From Gammaproteobacteria bacterium (GTDB lineage Bacteria; Pseudomonadota; Gammaproteobacteria; Steroidobacterales; Steroidobacteraceae), in NCBI GenBank assembly GCA_005877965.1, contig VBNP01000217.1, positions 1-6,230 of the forward strand: a stretch of 6,230 nucleotides of DNA, written 5' to 3'. Under the pieces are notes generated by a model. It did no database searches. It was not told the origin of the DNA and saw only the letters and a list, made by a program, of their open reading frames with translations. This document shows positions 5,651 through 6,230 of the stretch, piece by piece. The position numbers were made by a program, and so were the translations under genes. Position 1 is the first letter of the stretch. Every line of letters starts with the position of its first letter.

Positions 5651-5941
5651 AGGTTGCGTTCCTCGAACGCCAGCGGCTGGTCGGCGGCGATCGCGCGCCG
5701 ACGCCCGCGAGACCCCCGTAACGGCGGTCTGTTGAAGAGCGCCAGCTGACGTGCGCGGCGCGCCTGGCGCGCGGCTGCGCGTCAATACCCCGCCCGGGGC
5801 ATGTTCTCCGGGAACTGCGGCCGCAACACTTCCCGTGGGCCATGCGGCCATGCGGCCATGCGGCCATGCGGCCATGCGGCCGGGCGCGCCACACGGGCGC
5901 GCTCACTTGCGCTCGCGCGCCAGAGCCCCGATCCTCTTGGT
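5651..5941. other. Gene-free GC-rich region before the ABC ATPase
   Basis: I find no supported gene in these 291 bp on either strand. Open frames on the minus strand here are translations of the 8-bp repeat and GC-rich sequence. It contains GCGCCAG (5739-5745) pairing with CTGGCGC (5764-5770) across 18 nt, with no T-run, and the 8-bp repeat at 5841-5880. The promoter of the ABC gene should be here but no clear -10/-35 is visible. Confidence 0.5.
5841..5880 (+). repeat. Five exact tandem copies of CATGCGGC (8-bp microsatellite)
   Basis: Units start at 5841, 5849, 5857, 5865 and 5873 and are identical. The array ends 61 bp before the ATG of the ABC ATPase. Exact identity over 40 bp suggests recent expansion by slippage. 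Each unit contains the palindrome CATG and an ATG, and because 8 is not a multiple of three the ATGs fall in all three frames. Confidence 0.95.

Positions 5942-6230
<289 letters not shown>

Noticed and set aside
5739..5770. GCGCCAG/CTGGCGC inverted repeat as a terminator
   Set aside because: It has an 18-nt loop and no T-run; such pairings are common by chance in this base composition.

Overview
The window is about 70% GC and looks like a gammaproteobacterial chromosome. The evidence is a type 1 (E. coli-like) glutamate-cysteine ligase and the start of a YadG-like ABC ATPase, each matching its family along the part visible here. Genus cannot be read from the sequence. There are no RNA genes, CRISPR arrays or insertion sequences.

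Region 1 (1-2238, plus strand) is a tight run of three genes that looks like one operon. It holds the C-terminal part of a mercuric-reductase-like FAD/NAD(P) oxidoreductase, a family 2 glycosyltransferase of the rSAM/selenodomain-associated transferase 2 type, and a radical SAM protein with a cysteine-rich SPASM-like C-terminus. The first two genes overlap by 25 nt and the last two by 4 nt. The product of the set is unknown. The combination suggests modification of a small molecule or peptide.

Region 2 (2292-3040, minus strand) converges on the operon. It is a methylthioadenosine phosphorylase gene whose N-terminal 175 codons and C-terminal tail are both clearly recognisable but lie in different frames. 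About 34 codons between them, covering the purine-binding segment, are missing. As written it is a pseudogene, unless the assembly is wrong.

Region 3 (3041-5262, plus strand) begins with a divergent intergenic stretch carrying a 19-bp tandem duplication. It is followed by a small Mpo1/DUF962-like membrane protein and, 22 nt later, gshA, the first enzyme of glutathione synthesis.

Region 4 (5263-6230) has lower GC at first. It holds a perfect 9-bp inverted repeat, a 60-residue basic protein with a strong ribosome binding site, and a gene-free stretch with five exact copies of an 8-bp unit. The window ends inside the start of the YadG-like ABC transporter ATPase.

Three separate short tandem repeats (15 bp x 4, 19 bp x 2, 8 bp x 5) and one out-of-frame deletion in 6.2 kb suggest that replication slippage has been active here. 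No wholly new defence or mobile system is evident. The most notable items are the broken phosphorylase next to a radical SAM gene, the uncharacterised three-gene operon, and the repeats at gene starts.
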